Shown here piece by piece: positions 37,075-46,958 of a stretch of 64,000 bases of DNA (position 1 is the stretch's first letter; each line of letters begins with the position of its first letter). The notes under the pieces are model-generated. The model saw nothing but the letters and a program-made list of their open reading frames with translations. It searched no databases and was not told the origin of the DNA. Both the position numbers and the translations under genes were made by a program. The stretch comes from Cardiobacteriaceae bacterium. Its GTDB lineage: Bacteria > Pseudomonadota > Gammaproteobacteria > Cardiobacteriales > Cardiobacteriaceae. Location of the stretch: assembly GCA_030525785.1 (NCBI GenBank), contig JAUNEA010000006.1, positions 1 through 64,000 on the forward strand. The letters are read 5' to 3'.

Positions 37075-37907
37075 CCCATTTTGCACTCTTTCAATCCCCC
37101 AAGCATCAAAGCGATTATGCCAAGCAGTGGGCGAAACTCAACAGTGCCAATATGGCAAACTTCAAAGCGCTTTGGCTTGATGGCGTGCGTATCGGTTGGC
37201 TTGATGAAAAAACCTTGCCACTTGCCGCTGCCCATTTGGATTTGAGCGAATACGAGAACGCCTTTATCTGGCAGGCTCCAAAGCGCTTTGACGAACGCTC
37301 TCAACAGCTCCATCAAGCAGCAAAATCATGGCTTGAGGCGGGCATTATTTCGGGCTGGCGTGATGAATGTTTGCCGATTTGGGCTAGTTTGGGGGAAGAG
37401 TTGTTGGCAAAAATCGAACGCTCAGCGGCGCATATTTTGGGGGTGCAAGGGTATGGAGTGCATCTGAATGCCTACACTTACCGTCATGGTGAGTTGCATC
37501 TTTGGTTGAGTCGCCGTAGCGCCCATAAGCCGACTTCGCCTCATAAGCTTGACCAATTATGTGCAGGGGCGTTGTCGGTGGGGCATGGCGTATGGGAAAC
37601 GCTCTACAAAGAGGCATGGGAAGAAGCAGGGATACCCAAAGCGCTTTTGGAAAATCGATGCTCTGTGATGAGAGAGATGCGTTATCAAGCTTTGGGGGCG
37701 ATTGGGGTGCGTGATGATGTGATGCTGGTGTTTGATGTGCAGTTGCCTGAGGATTTTACGCCTGTGAACCATGATGGCGAAGTGGAAACGTTCTACTGTG
37801 TGCCAGCAGATGAGGCATGGCAGCTTGCGAGTGGTTCGGATTTTAAACTCAATTCTGCGGTTTGCACGCTGGATTTTTTGCAGCGTCAAAGCGCTTTGTT
37901 TGTGTAA
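37071..37907 (+). CDS. Nudix hydrolase with N-terminal DUF4743 (thiamine diphosphatase type)
   Basis: 278 residues. N-terminal half resembles DUF4743 (WLDGVRIGWLDE). The Nudix box lies near 165-190: GALSVGHGVWETLYKEAWEE followed by AGIP. The first Glu of the usual box is replaced by His. In yeast and plants this architecture removes damaged thiamine diphosphates (oxo- or oxythiamine forms). A thiamine pyrophosphokinase gene lies 6 kb away. Overlaps the desulfurase stop by four bases. Function is inferred from domain layout. Confidence 0.8.
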   Translation: MTHFALFQSPKHQSDYAKQWAKLNSANMANFKALWLDGVRIGWLDEKTLPLAAAHLDLSEYENAFIWQAPKRFDERSQQLHQAAKSWLEAGIISGWRDECLPIWASLGEELLAKIERSAAHILGVQGYGVHLNAYTYRHGELHLWLSRRSAHKPTSPHKLDQLCAGALSVGHGVWETLYKEAWEEAGIPKALLENRCSVMREMRYQALGAIGVRDDVMLVFDVQLPEDFTPVNHDGEVETFYCVPADEAWQLASGSDFKLNSAVCTLDFLQRQSALFV

Positions 37908-37927
37908 GCAAGTGATAGGAGAATGAA

Positions 37928-39784
37928 ATGCATCGATGGCTGATGTTGGGGTTATGGTGTTGTGGTTTGGCACAGGCTTATCAGCCTTTGCGTTCGCAAT
38001 TGCCAGATAAAACGGTAGTTTATGCCCAAGTTGAGGACATTTGGTCATGGCTTGGCGATGATGAATCGTTACAAGAGGCGAAAAGCGCTTTGCGTGCGCA
38101 CATGCAGGAGCATGGCTTTGCCAATTTACCAGAGCCTTTGAGCCATGCTGGTCAGGACTGGCTGAAGTATTTATCAGGCAAGGTTGAGCTGGCTGCGATT
38201 GGCGATGAAATGAAGCTTGTGCTGGCTTTTGCGGTGGCTGATGAAAAGGCTGGGCGAGGTTTGGTGTCGGCGTTGAGTCGAGGCAAGGCTTTAGAGGAGA
38301 AAAATCGGGCAGGCGGAGCAAAGCGCTTTGTGAATCAAAAGGAGTGCTACGAGTATGAGGCTGGTCGTTTATTGGTTGTGGAGGATTGTGCTTGGCTGGA
38401 GCAGCAAGGCGCTGGGCATTTAGATTTACCCCAAACCACGCTCGGCAATCATGAGCTTTATGTGTTGAATCATCAGAATGCGTGGTACCGTTCATTGGAT
38501 AAGCAAAGCCAGCTGTTTTTGAAAGCTTTTGGGCTGGATACGATGCGTTGGCTTCGTGTGAGCTACGACAAAGAAAGCAAGCGTTTGCAATTAGCATTGC
38601 GCCATGATTCTGAAGTTTTGCGGCAGATGCTGAGTAGCGGTCAGGCGGTGGAGGCGTTTCGTTCGCTGGAGCGTGTCGAAAGCGCTTTGCAATGGAGCAT
38701 GCCCAGTGGTGAGGCATTGATGGCGCTGAATCCAATGATGTTTGGTGCTTTGGAGCAAGAATTGAAGAAGGCGAAGGTGCCTGTGCGTTTGATGGAGGTA
38801 TTCAATGCTTTGGCAGGACAATGGGCATGGGTGCGAGAAGCTGGGCATGGGGTGTTTTTGTGGCAGGGTAATCGAGCTTTGTTTGACCAACTATTGGCAA
38901 AAGGGCAACGTGATGGCTGGATAGAGCAACGTTCTCTGGAAAAAGGCATCACGCAGATTCGCTATTTACAACAGACCAAAACCCCTGAAACCTTAATGGC
39001 AGCAACCTTATTGCCCAATGATATTTACTTCCGTGATGTAGAAGACACGCGTATCTTTGCCAGCTTGCCCCAAATTCTTTGGGAACATGATGAGGCAAAA
39101 TTGCCTTTGAATTCGTTTGGCGCAAGCCCTCAAAGCGCTTTGTGGTATGGCGAACAAGTTTTGGATTTGGAGAAGAAAAGCTATTATGAATCGCTGAAAT
39201 GGTTGCGTTATGTCTCGCAGCTTTCAGGGCAGGCGATGGATTTAAGCGCTTTGCCGATGGGGAAACGACCGTCTTACGCCAAGCATTCGCCCTTGTTGAT
39301 TCAGCTGTATCAGCAAAATAATGAGGCGATATTGGAGGCTAAGCTTTCGCATGGTTTGATGGATTTAGTGGTGTGGTTGAAGGAGCAGAATGCTTATGGT
39401 GGCGCGGCTGGTATAGGCATAATGGCGGCGATTGCTTTGCCAGCGTATCAGGATTACGTCAGCAAGGCGCAATTGACGCAGACAGTAGGAGCATTGGACG
39501 CAGGCAAGACGCTTGTCGATGCAGCGATGTTTGAGGGTAAAAATCCTAAGGCTGACCTTGATGCCAATATCAGACTATTGCCTTTGTGGGCAACATGGGG
39601 CATGAAGGGCTTTGAGCAAGGCACTGGGGTTGGTTATGTGTACGCAGAGATGGGTAGCAAAGCCAATAGTAATTTGCATGGCGTAACGGTCTTTTGGAAG
39701 CGTAAGGCAGATGGCTCATGGCATTGCGAGATTAAGGGATTAAAGCAAGCCAGACTTGCCCCCAAGATGTGTAAAACTCGCTGA
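37928..39784 (+). CDS. Large secreted protein with pilin-like C-terminal domain
   Basis: 618 residues. Signal peptide MHRWLMLGLWCCGLAQA, then about 475 residues resembling periplasmic DUF3352-like proteins (weak call). Residues about 490-520 read GGAAGIGIMAAIALPAYQDY then VSKAQLT, very like the N-terminal helix of type IV pilins after the first residues. The last 100 residues have the pilin pattern of a globular head with a C-terminal Cys pair (SWHCEIKG and PKMCKTR). The prepilin cleavage site GFTLIE is absent. Fusion of a large N-terminal domain with a pilin head is unusual. Own RBS (AGGAG) and terminator. Confidence 0.7.
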   Translation: MHRWLMLGLWCCGLAQAYQPLRSQLPDKTVVYAQVEDIWSWLGDDESLQEAKSALRAHMQEHGFANLPEPLSHAGQDWLKYLSGKVELAAIGDEMKLVLAFAVADEKAGRGLVSALSRGKALEEKNRAGGAKRFVNQKECYEYEAGRLLVVEDCAWLEQQGAGHLDLPQTTLGNHELYVLNHQNAWYRSLDKQSQLFLKAFGLDTMRWLRVSYDKESKRLQLALRHDSEVLRQMLSSGQAVEAFRSLERVESALQWSMPSGEALMALNPMMFGALEQELKKAKVPVRLMEVFNALAGQWAWVREAGHGVFLWQGNRALFDQLLAKGQRDGWIEQRSLEKGITQIRYLQQTKTPETLMAATLLPNDIYFRDVEDTRIFASLPQILWEHDEAKLPLNSFGASPQSALWYGEQVLDLEKKSYYESLKWLRYVSQLSGQAMDLSALPMGKRPSYAKHSPLLIQLYQQNNEAILEAKLSHGLMDLVVWLKEQNAYGGAAGIGIMAAIALPAYQDYVSKAQLTQTVGALDAGKTLVDAAMFEGKNPKADLDANIRLLPLWATWGMKGFEQGTGVGYVYAEMGSKANSNLHGVTVFWKRKADGSWHCEIKGLKQARLAPKMCKTR

Positions 39785-39794
39785 ATCAGTATAA

Positions 39795-39820
39795 AAACCC
39801 TCTCTAAGAGAGGGTTTTTT
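39795..39820 (+). terminator. Terminator of the pilin-like fusion gene
   Basis: Stem AAACCCTCTC/GAGAGGGTTT, loop TAA, with six T. Confidence 0.93.
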
Positions 39821-39846
39821 GTGGATAGGAGGTGAGCCTTTTACCT

Positions 39847-40827
39847 TTATAGACGAATGAGTTTTGCTTTGACGGCAAGGTGGCAGATGAGGACGCTAAA
39901 TACCCATGCTACCAGCAAGCTTAAAATGGGATCAGCGAGAGGGAAATCGTGAACCATGAAATAGGCTCTGAGGATTTCAATAGCCAAGCCATGTAAGAGA
40001 TAAATCGCAAAACTGCCCATGCCCCAAAGGATAAAGCCTCGCCAGAGATGATGGCGTAGGCGAAGTAGACAAATGATGCTGATAAAAGATAAAGCCCACA
40101 AAGCGCTTTGTATTTTAAGTACGCCCATCAAATCCTCATGATGCTCATAGGCATTGGCTCTGCCGAAAAACCACATTTCATATTGTGGAAAGCTATGCAA
40201 CACCACAGGCAACATCAGCAATAAGCCAATACAAAGCGCTTTGGGGAGATGTTTTACGGTCTCTAAAATCGTTTGACCATAAAATGCGCCCAACAAAAAC
40301 AGAGGCAAAAAGACCATCACGCGACCGATTGAGAAATAAAGATGGTGCGCTGGTGTGGGTAAAAAGGCGATAGCATAGCCTGCCATCAGGCTTAATAGGA
40401 GCCAAAGCGCTTTGAGCGTTGGGATTTTGAGAAGAACGAGGGTCAAGGTATGCCACAGCATCAATGCCATGAGAAACCACAGCAACCAATAGGGTACGAT
40501 GAAGGTGAGATGCTCGAGATGGTAGAGGTCACGGAGCAGATAATGGCAGGCGACATAAAGTGTTTGAAAGAGGAGATAGTAGCCAAACAAACGCCTAACA
40601 CGCCAAAGCGCTTTGTTTGGATTGAACCACAAGCCTGAGAGAAAGACCAAGCACGGAATATGAGTGATATAGAAAAAAGAGAGTAGAGTATGGCTGATGA
40701 GTATGGGAGGATTAAGTGATTTCTGCCAGCCCCAAGAGGGTATGATTTCAAGGTAATGCCCTAAGACAACAAGCAAAATTAAGGCTCCTCTTAGAGCATC
40801 GAAGCTATCATCTCTCGCTGGTTTCAC
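39847..40827 (-). CDS. Membrane acyltransferase, family 3
   Basis: 326 residues, about ten TM segments. DSFDALRGALILLVVLGH at the N-terminus carries the conserved Arg and His of acyltransferase 3 (OafA/NolL type). Such enzymes O-acetylate surface sugars. Start GTG 40827 behind a very strong ribosome-binding site (GGAGGAG). Upstream on the same strand is a promoter and a terminator hairpin. Substrate not known; no sugar cluster is nearby. Confidence 0.85.
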   Translation of the reverse strand: MKPARDDSFDALRGALILLVVLGHYLEIIPSWGWQKSLNPPILISHTLLSFFYITHIPCLVFLSGLWFNPNKALWRVRRLFGYYLLFQTLYVACHYLLRDLYHLEHLTFIVPYWLLWFLMALMLWHTLTLVLLKIPTLKALWLLLSLMAGYAIAFLPTPAHHLYFSIGRVMVFLPLFLLGAFYGQTILETVKHLPKALCIGLLLMLPVVLHSFPQYEMWFFGRANAYEHHEDLMGVLKIQSALWALSFISIICLLRLRHHLWRGFILWGMGSFAIYLLHGLAIEILRAYFMVHDFPLADPILSLLVAWVFSVLICHLAVKAKLIRL

Positions 40828-40880
40828 AGGACTCCTCCTAAATGGCCATTAAAAATAAAAGTGTTTTTTGGAGTATAAAA

Positions 40881-40952
40881 CAAAAAACAGGCTACATGAT
40901 GGGAGACATGTAGCCTGATGGGAGGAGGTATATAGGAAGTTGAACTTCCGAT
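40881..40952 (-). ncRNA. Candidate small RNA or attenuated leader with anti-Shine-Dalgarno sequence
   Basis: On the minus strand a near-consensus promoter leads to an RNA of about 70 bases. It has a 5' hairpin GGAAG/CTTCC (40935-40949), an unpaired stretch UAUAUACCUCCUCCCAU (40918-40934), then an 11-bp terminator stem CAGGCTACATG/CATGTAGCCTG (40888-40917) with loop UCUCCCAU and six U. CUCCCAU occurs twice, both times unpaired, complementary to ribosome-binding sites. No ORF fits. It lies 54 bases before the acyltransferase start, so it could be a free sRNA or a leader. Confidence 0.75.
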
Positions 40953-40956
40953 GCTT

Positions 40957-40984
40957 ATTATAGGGATTTATGACAATAGTGCAA
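40957..40984 (-). promoter_or_regulatory. Promoter of the candidate small RNA
   Basis: Minus strand: -35 TTGCAC (40979-40984), 16-base spacer, -10 TATAAT (40957-40962). Confidence 0.8.
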
Positions 40985-41091
40985 GCTTTTTGTGAGCAAA
41001 AGTTTAACCTTATATTGTTGTGCAATAGGCGTGGGGTGTTGGCTTGGGTTTTCCGTTAGAATAGGCACTTTTAGATTTAGATAAGGTTTTG

Positions 41092-43896
41092 ATGATGAGT
41101 GAGATGGCTTCACGTTACGCCCCCCAAGAAATTGAAAACAAATGGTATGAAAACTGGGATAAAAAAGGCTATTTTGCCCCGAGTGGCGAAGGTGCGCCCT
41201 ATGCGATTATGATTCCGCCCCCCAATGTGACAGGTACTTTGCACATGGGTCACGCTTTCCAAGACACCATTATGGATACTTTAATCCGCTACCAACGCAT
41301 GAACGGCAAAAAAGCGCTTTGGCAGGTTGGTACCGACCACGCAGGCATCGCCACTCAAATGGTGGTGGAACGTCAGCTCAATGCACAAGGTCAAACTCGC
41401 CACGATTTGGGGCGTGAAAAGTTTGTGGAAAAGGTTTGGGATTGGAAAGCGCTTTCGGGTGGGCAGATTTTGCAACAATTGCGCCGTTTAGGAGCTTCGG
41501 TGGATTGGTCACGGGAGCGCTTTACGATGGACGAGGATTTATCCGAAGCCGTGCGTTTGATGTTTGTGAAATTATATGAAGACGGCTTGATTTATCGTGG
41601 TAAGCGCTTGGTCAATTGGGACCCTGTGTTGAAAACGGCCTTATCCGATTTGGAAGTGATTAACGATAAGGAAGAGGACGGTTTTTTGTACCATGTGCGT
41701 TATCCGTTTGTGGCAGGACAAGGCTTGGACGGCGAATACATGCACATTGCCACCACCCGTCCCGAAACCATTTTGGCAGACGGCGCATTAGCCATTCACC
41801 CTGAAGACGAGCGCTATGTGCATTTGGTGGGCAAAATGGTTCATGTTCCGCTCACCGACCGCATCATTCCGATTATTGCTGATACCTATGTGGAAAAGGA
41901 TTTTGGTACAGGTTGCGTAAAAATCACCCCAGCCCATGATTTCAACGATTTCCAAGTGGGGCAACGTCATGCGATGGAAGTCATCAATTTGATGAATGAC
42001 GATGCCAGCTTAAATGAGAATGCTCCGCCCGCCTATCGAGGTTTAGACCGCTGGGACGCACGGAAAAAAATCATCGAAGATTTGAAAAGCGCTTCGTTGC
42101 TGGAAAAAGTCGAGCCTCACAAATTAAAACCCCCACGTGGCGACCGTACAGGCGTGGTTTTAGAACCCTATTTAACCGACCAATGGTTTGTGGATTTGAC
42201 CTCCGAGCACGGGCAAAAGCGCTTAACCCAACCTGCCATTGAAGCCGTGCGTTCGGAGCGAGTGAAATTTGTGCCGAAAAACTGGGAAAACACCTATTTT
42301 CAATGGTTGGAAAACATTCAAGACTGGTGTATTTCACGGCAATTGTGGTGGGGGCATCGGATTCCAGCGTGGTACGACAGCGAAGGCAATATTTATGTGG
42401 CGGAAAATGAGGCGAAAGTACGAGAAAAGTATCAATTATCCGCCGAAAAAGCGCTTTTCCAAGATGAAGACGTGTTGGATACATGGTTCAGTTCGGCACT
42501 GTGGTGTTTTGCCACACAAGGTTGGCCGAAGCAAACCCTTGATTTAGCAACCTATTATCCTTCTTCGGTGTTGGTCACAGGCTTTGATATTATTTTCTTC
42601 TGGGTGGCACGCATGATTTTGTTCAGCCAATATGCGATGGGCGATGTGCCATTCCGTGAGGTTTATGTGCATGGTTTGGTGCGTGACAGCGAGGGGCAGA
42701 AAATGTCGAAATCCAAAGGCAATGTCCTTGACCCCATTGATATTATTGATGGTATCGGCTTGGAAGCGCTTTTGGAAAAACGCACCTTTGGCATGATGCA
42801 ACCTGAAAAAGCCGACAAAATCCGCAAACAAACCGCCAAAGAATTCCCCGAAGGCATCAATGCTTACGGCACCGATGCTTTGCGTTTCACCTTTACCGCT
42901 TTGGCGACCAATGGACGTGATTTGATTTTTGATTTAAATCGAGTGGAAGGCTATCGGAATTTCTGCAATAAATTATGGAATGCTTCACGTTTTGTTTTGA
43001 TGCAAACGCAGGATAAAACCATTCAAAGCGCTTCGTTAAAAGATAAATCAGTGATTGATCGTTGGATTTATGCCAAATTAGACGAAACCATTATTCAAGT
43101 TAAAAAAGCCATTGAAGAATATCGTTTTGATTTTGCCAGCCAAGCGCTTTATGAATTTATTTGGAATGAATATTGCGATTGGTATTTGGAATTAACCAAA
43201 CCTGTTTTGAGTAAAAATAATCCAAATGAAAACGAAAAAGCGCTTTGTCGTCATACTTTATTGGATATTTTGGAACAGGTTTTGAGATTAGCCCACCCCA
43301 TTATGCCGTTTATTACTGAAGAAATTTGGCAAAGCTTGCGGGAACATTTTGGTGCTGTTTTGGATTTAAAAACCGAAAGCATCATGATTGCGCCCTATCC
43401 TCAAGCTTTGAATATTCAAGAAAATCAAGCGATTGCTGAAGTGGATTGGTTAAAAGAAGTATTGCTGGGTATTAGGAAAATTCGGGGCGAAATGAATATT
43501 AGCCCGAGTAAAGCTTTGCCTGTTTTGGTTAAAGATTTGGAGCCTGAGGATTTAATCATCACGCATCAAAGCGCTTTGTTGGCATTGGGTAAATTGGAAA
43601 ACATTCAAATCTTGGCAGGCAATGAGCCAGATGCTGCAGCATTTATGGTAGGCAAAGCTAAGTTTATGATTCCATTGGCAGGCATTATCGATAAAGCTGC
43701 AGAATTGGCTCGACTCCAAAAAGAATTGGAAAAATTGGAGAAAAATATTGCCAAATTAACGGCGCAATTAGCCAATGAAAAATTTGTGCAAAGTGCGCCT
43801 GAACATTTGGTTGCCCAAACACGAGCTATTTTGGAAAAAGACCAACAAACCCAAAGTGCTTTGTTGGAGCAACGCGAAAAAATCGCAGCGTTATGA
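41092..43896 (+). CDS. valS: Valyl-tRNA synthetase
   Basis: About 934 residues. Class I motifs: [11 protein letters not shown] (HIGH-type, near 47) and [12 protein letters not shown] (near 540). C-terminal coiled coil from about residue 865 ([20 protein letters not shown]) contacts tRNA. It charges tRNA-Val. Two ATGs at 41092 and 41095 are possible. At least twelve palindrome copies or variants are inside. thiN overlaps its stop. Confidence 0.97.
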   Translation: MMSEMASRYAPQEIENKWYENWDKKGYFAPSGEGAPYAIMIPPPNVTGTLHMGHAFQDTIMDTLIRYQRMNGKKALWQVGTDHAGIATQMVVERQLNAQGQTRHDLGREKFVEKVWDWKALSGGQILQQLRRLGASVDWSRERFTMDEDLSEAVRLMFVKLYEDGLIYRGKRLVNWDPVLKTALSDLEVINDKEEDGFLYHVRYPFVAGQGLDGEYMHIATTRPETILADGALAIHPEDERYVHLVGKMVHVPLTDRIIPIIADTYVEKDFGTGCVKITPAHDFNDFQVGQRHAMEVINLMNDDASLNENAPPAYRGLDRWDARKKIIEDLKSASLLEKVEPHKLKPPRGDRTGVVLEPYLTDQWFVDLTSEHGQKRLTQPAIEAVRSERVKFVPKNWENTYFQWLENIQDWCISRQLWWGHRIPAWYDSEGNIYVAENEAKVREKYQLSAEKALFQDEDVLDTWFSSALWCFATQGWPKQTLDLATYYPSSVLVTGFDIIFFWVARMILFSQYAMGDVPFREVYVHGLVRDSEGQKMSKSKGNVLDPIDIIDGIGLEALLEKRTFGMMQPEKADKIRKQTAKEFPEGINAYGTDALRFTFTALATNGRDLIFDLNRVEGYRNFCNKLWNASRFVLMQTQDKTIQSASLKDKSVIDRWIYAKLDETIIQVKKAIEEYRFDFASQALYEFIWNEYCDWYLELTKPVLSKNNPNENEKALCRHTLLDILEQVLRLAHPIMPFITEEIWQSLREHFGAVLDLKTESIMIAPYPQALNIQENQAIAEVDWLKEVLLGIRKIRGEMNISPSKALPVLVKDLEPEDLIITHQSALLALGKLENIQILAGNEPDAAAFMVGKAKFMIPLAGIIDKAAELARLQKELEKLEKNIAKLTAQLANEKFVQSAPEHLVAQTRAILEKDQQTQSALLEQREKIAAL

Positions 43897-44531
43897 TTCA
43901 TCTTTTTTTAAATGGCGATTTTGCTCCTCCCCTGTTGCCGATTGGCGCAGGGGATTTTTGTATCGCCGTTGATGGGGGCATACGGCATATTAAGAGGCTA
44001 GGATTGCTGGCTGATGTGTGGTTAGGAGATTTTGACAGCAGTGAACAAAGCGCTTTGTTTGCCAAAATGATTTTGACTTTTCCGCCTGAAAAGGATTTGA
44101 CCGATTGGGAGCTTGCGTTAGCGTATGTGCGCGAGCATTATCCGCATGAGCGTGTGCAGGTGGTTGGAGTATGGGGTGAGGAGGTTGACCATGTTTTATC
44201 GAATTTTTTGGTTTTGGTAAACAGTGGTTTAAGCGAGATTTTATTGGTAACTGAACATCAGCAAATTTGGTTCTTGGCAGGGCAAAGCGCTTTGTCGTGG
44301 GAGACGAGTTTGGGGGCAGTGGTGAGCATTGTGCCGCTTACGCCGCTGGAAGAGGTGAACACAGAAGGCTTGCAATGGGAATTGCAACAGGCGAAACTTT
44401 TGCCTTTTTTGGCGAGAAGTTGCCGTAATCGTGCGCAAAAATGCAAAATTTCGATAAGTTGGCAACAGGGGGCTGGGTTGGTTATTTTGCCTCGACCAGC
44501 CCAAAGCGCTTTGAACGGGGTGGTGGGTTAA
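43893..44531 (+). CDS. Thiamine pyrophosphokinase
   Basis: 212 residues. [21 protein letters not shown] and [11 protein letters not shown] are the ATP- and thiamine-binding motifs of TPK (ThiN) enzymes; [10 protein letters not shown] replaces the usual GGRxDH. It turns thiamine into thiamine diphosphate in one step, as expected in a cell that salvages thiamine. Starts four bases before the valS stop. Gammaproteobacteria more often use ThiK plus ThiE or ThiL, so this is a less common choice. Confidence 0.85.
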   Translation: MIHLFLNGDFAPPLLPIGAGDFCIAVDGGIRHIKRLGLLADVWLGDFDSSEQSALFAKMILTFPPEKDLTDWELALAYVREHYPHERVQVVGVWGEEVDHVLSNFLVLVNSGLSEILLVTEHQQIWFLAGQSALSWETSLGAVVSIVPLTPLEEVNTEGLQWELQQAKLLPFLARSCRNRAQKCKISISWQQGAGLVILPRPAQSALNGVVG

Positions 44532-45052
44532 TCGTCCTTTGATTGGAATGAGGTTTTCCACCAAAATCGTAGCCACTGTGCTAGTGTGACGATAAGAGTT
44601 GCGCCAATCAGATAAATCAGTGCGTAACCCCAAAGGATTAAGCCAGTAGTTTGTTGGGAAAGTGGGATAACGCGATGGTTTGCTTCATCAATCTGGTAGC
44701 GATAAATAACGGTGAAAAGCTCGCTTGTTAGGCGTAATGTGTAAATGTTTTTCTCTAGCTCTTTGATTTCGCTGTCAAAATTTTGGTATCGGAATGAAGT
44801 GTTTTTCTTCCACATCATAGAAATGTCAGCATTTTCTGCGAAATCAATGTATTGAACGATGGCAGGCTCTGTCTCGCTCAAGCCAGCATTGATAGCAATG
44901 GGGAAATTGTAGGGAGCTTTATGCTCAGTGTTGAAATGCAGGGTATTCCAATAAGGCAAAACCTCAAGCCCCATGATGAGGTAGAAAATCATTAGGGCGA
45001 TAAGTGTTTTGATTTTAGCTGCTTTTTCTTTAATAGTAGTGGCGAGGCTCAT
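44528..45052 (-). CDS. Two-TM membrane protein of unknown function
   Basis: 174 residues. TM segments at about 17-35 (LIALMIFYLIMGLEVLPYW) and 138-160 (GLILWGYALIYLIGATLIVT) flank a loop of about 100 residues likely in the periplasm. The stop overlaps that of the thiamine kinase gene in convergent orientation. It has no palindrome copy. No family recognised. Confidence 0.65.
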   Translation of the reverse strand: MSLATTIKEKAAKIKTLIALMIFYLIMGLEVLPYWNTLHFNTEHKAPYNFPIAINAGLSETEPAIVQYIDFAENADISMMWKKNTSFRYQNFDSEIKELEKNIYTLRLTSELFTVIYRYQIDEANHRVIPLSQQTTGLILWGYALIYLIGATLIVTLAQWLRFWWKTSFQSKDD

Positions 45053-45210
45053 GCTAAGTATCTTTAAGGAAGTTGATTGTTTGTGTTTTAAAAGTATAAC
45101 GTCAGTTTGGTATTGTTTTATATTTTGTGGGTAGAAAGAAGAAATTATCTTGTATTTTACGGAGTTTTATTCAAATCGTTTTGAAATTATGCAATCAAGG
45201 AGAAGGTCAT

Positions 45211-45238
45211 AAAAAACCCACCGCAAAGGGTGGGTTTT
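45211..45238 (-). terminator. Terminator of rplM-rpsI
   Basis: Stem AAACCCACC/GGTGGGTTT (one-sided bulge), on the minus strand followed by six T. A palindrome copy abuts its upstream edge at 45239-45252. Confidence 0.88.
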
Positions 45239-45264
45239 GCAAAGCGCTTTGCAGAGAAGGCAAA

Positions 45265-45654
45265 TTAACGTTTGCTGAACTGAGTTGCACGGCGAGCTTT
45301 GTGCAAACCAACTTTCTTACGTTCAACCTCACGAGAGTCACGTGTTAAGAAGCCAGCTTTGCGTAAAGGCAAGCGTAAATCTTCGTTGTATGCACGCAAA
45401 GCGCGAGCAATACCATGGCGAATCGCGCCTGCTTGACCACTGATACCGCCGCCAGAAACGGTTACATAGAAATCAAAGTTTTCAAGCATTTCAACAGTTT
45501 GCAAAGGTTGGCGAACCACCATGCGAGCTGTTTCGCGACCAAAGTACTCATCTAAAGGCTTTTGGTTAACAATGATGTTACCGCTGCCGCGCTTTAAGAA
45601 AACACGAGCAGTTGAAGTTTTACGGCGACCCGTAGCGTAAATTTGTTCTGACAT
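45265..45654 (-). CDS. rpsI: 30S ribosomal protein S9
   Basis: 129 residues: [20 protein letters not shown] at the start and the C-terminus ending FSKR, where the final Arg reaches the P-site tRNA. RBS AAGGAA upstream. Second gene of rplM-rpsI. No palindrome copy inside. Confidence 0.97.
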   Translation of the reverse strand: MSEQIYATGRRKTSTARVFLKRGSGNIIVNQKPLDEYFGRETARMVVRQPLQTVEMLENFDFYVTVSGGGISGQAGAIRHGIARALRAYNEDLRLPLRKAGFLTRDSREVERKKVGLHKARRATQFSKR

Positions 45655-45669
45655 AATCGTTCCTTACTC

Positions 45670-46101
45670 TTAGAGGTCTAAAGCAATGGGCTGTTGAGCG
45701 GTATGCTCATGTTCTGCGCCTGAGTAGATTTTGAGTTTTTTCAACATGGCACGACCAAGAGGACCACGTGGCAACATGCCTTTAACGGCTAACTCAAGAA
45801 CGCGAGCTGGTTTTTTGGCTTGTAATTCTTTGAAGCTAGCTGTTTTTAAGTTGCCGATGTAGCCAGTGTGGTGATGATACATTTTGTCATCACGTTTTTT
45901 ACCTGTTACAGCAATTTTCTCGACATTAACAACCACGATATAGTCGCCAGTATCGATATTAGGTGTAAATTCAGGTTTGTGTTTGCCACGTAAACGGAAG
46001 GCGATTTCGCTGGCCAAGCGACCTAAGGTTTTACCTTCAGCGTTGACCAAATACCAGTCACGTTGAATAGTGCTGGGTTTTGCAACGAATGTCTTAGACA
46101 T
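45670..46101 (-). CDS. rplM: 50S ribosomal protein L13
   Basis: 143 residues from ATG 46101 (GGAG upstream). [30 protein letters not shown] and [19 protein letters not shown] are L13 hallmarks. rpsI follows 15 bases downstream. No palindrome copy inside. Confidence 0.97.
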   Translation of the reverse strand: MSKTFVAKPSTIQRDWYLVNAEGKTLGRLASEIAFRLRGKHKPEFTPNIDTGDYIVVVNVEKIAVTGKKRDDKMYHHHTGYIGNLKTASFKELQAKKPARVLELAVKGMLPRGPLGRAMLKKLKIYSGAEHEHTAQQPIALDL

Positions 46102-46212
46102 TTCGAGTCTCCAAATTAATCTAAAATAAGGTGGCAAATGATATAAGAATCTTGCTTTAAACGCAAGTTGGAAAGCGCTTTAGCTAGGGGGTAGCGCATT
46201 GGATAATGGGGT

Positions 46213-46896
46213 TTATTTGTGGTTTTGGGGGGCAGTGAAAAGTGCTTTGAGCGATTGTGCAGTGGCTTTGATGGTTGGTGGGCGTTTGAGATGGGGGAAA
46301 AGCAGGGCTTGGTAAAGCGCTTTGGTTTGTGGGTGTTGGAAGAGATGACTAGGGTTGGCATGATACAAGCTCATAACCACATCATTTGCAAAACCAGAGG
46401 TTTGCGTTTCCCATTGTATACCCAAAGCGCTTTGCTGGAGAGTATAAAAAGCTGAGGCAGTGGTAGGAGGGGCGGGAAGAAGCTGGAGCGTTTGCAGTAG
46501 GGTATATTCCATGAGACGAAGTGAGAAGGCATCAGGATAGTGCAAAGCGCTTTGGTAGGCAGTAAAGACAGCCTCATAAGCCATATTTAATGGCAACAAT
46601 CCTATCAGCAATTCATGTAGATAATAGAGATTAAGTGATTCTTGTGGGTTTGGTGAGTAGATTGTTGAAACTTCAGCATGTTTTATGGTGGCAAGTTCTT
46701 GCTTTTGATAGCCTTCAATGGATAAAAGACGAAATGGGGCGAATTGTTCGGTGTGGCGATGAGTTTTTTGGCGCGAAATATTTGCCACCGCTCGAATCCT
46801 GCCATAATGCTGGGTGAGTAAATCGAGAAGATAGCGGTGCTCTTGGTAGGGAGTGCGATGTAAGATGTAAGAGGGTTCTTGTTCAAAAATGAGCAT
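46213..46896 (-). CDS. recO: DNA repair protein RecO
   Basis: 227 residues. The N-terminal OB fold (YILHRTPYQEHRYLLDLLTQ, GRIRAVANISRQ) and a helical C-terminal part fit RecO. It loads RecA on SSB-coated DNA with RecR. Divergent from trpG with 62 bases between. Four palindrome copies inside. Confidence 0.9.
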   Translation of the reverse strand: MLIFEQEPSYILHRTPYQEHRYLLDLLTQHYGRIRAVANISRQKTHRHTEQFAPFRLLSIEGYQKQELATIKHAEVSTIYSPNPQESLNLYYLHELLIGLLPLNMAYEAVFTAYQSALHYPDAFSLRLMEYTLLQTLQLLPAPPTTASAFYTLQQSALGIQWETQTSGFANDVVMSLYHANPSHLFQHPQTKALYQALLFPHLKRPPTIKATAQSLKALFTAPQNHK

Positions 46897-46958
46897 ATTT
46901 TCGGTATGATGGCTTTTTTATGGACTTGTTTTTTATTTAACGTGAGACTAGGCGCTTT

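Noticed and set aside
37557-38735. 392-codon minus-strand ORF
   Set aside because: It is antisense to the Nudix gene and the pilin-like fusion, rich in His, Pro and Ser, and lacks any domain; typical of a shadow frame.
40951-40995. 14-codon plus-strand ORF opposite the small RNA promoter
   Set aside because: The GGAGGAGG upstream is about 23 bases from the ATG, too far, and it is better explained as the complement of the C-rich segment of the RNA.
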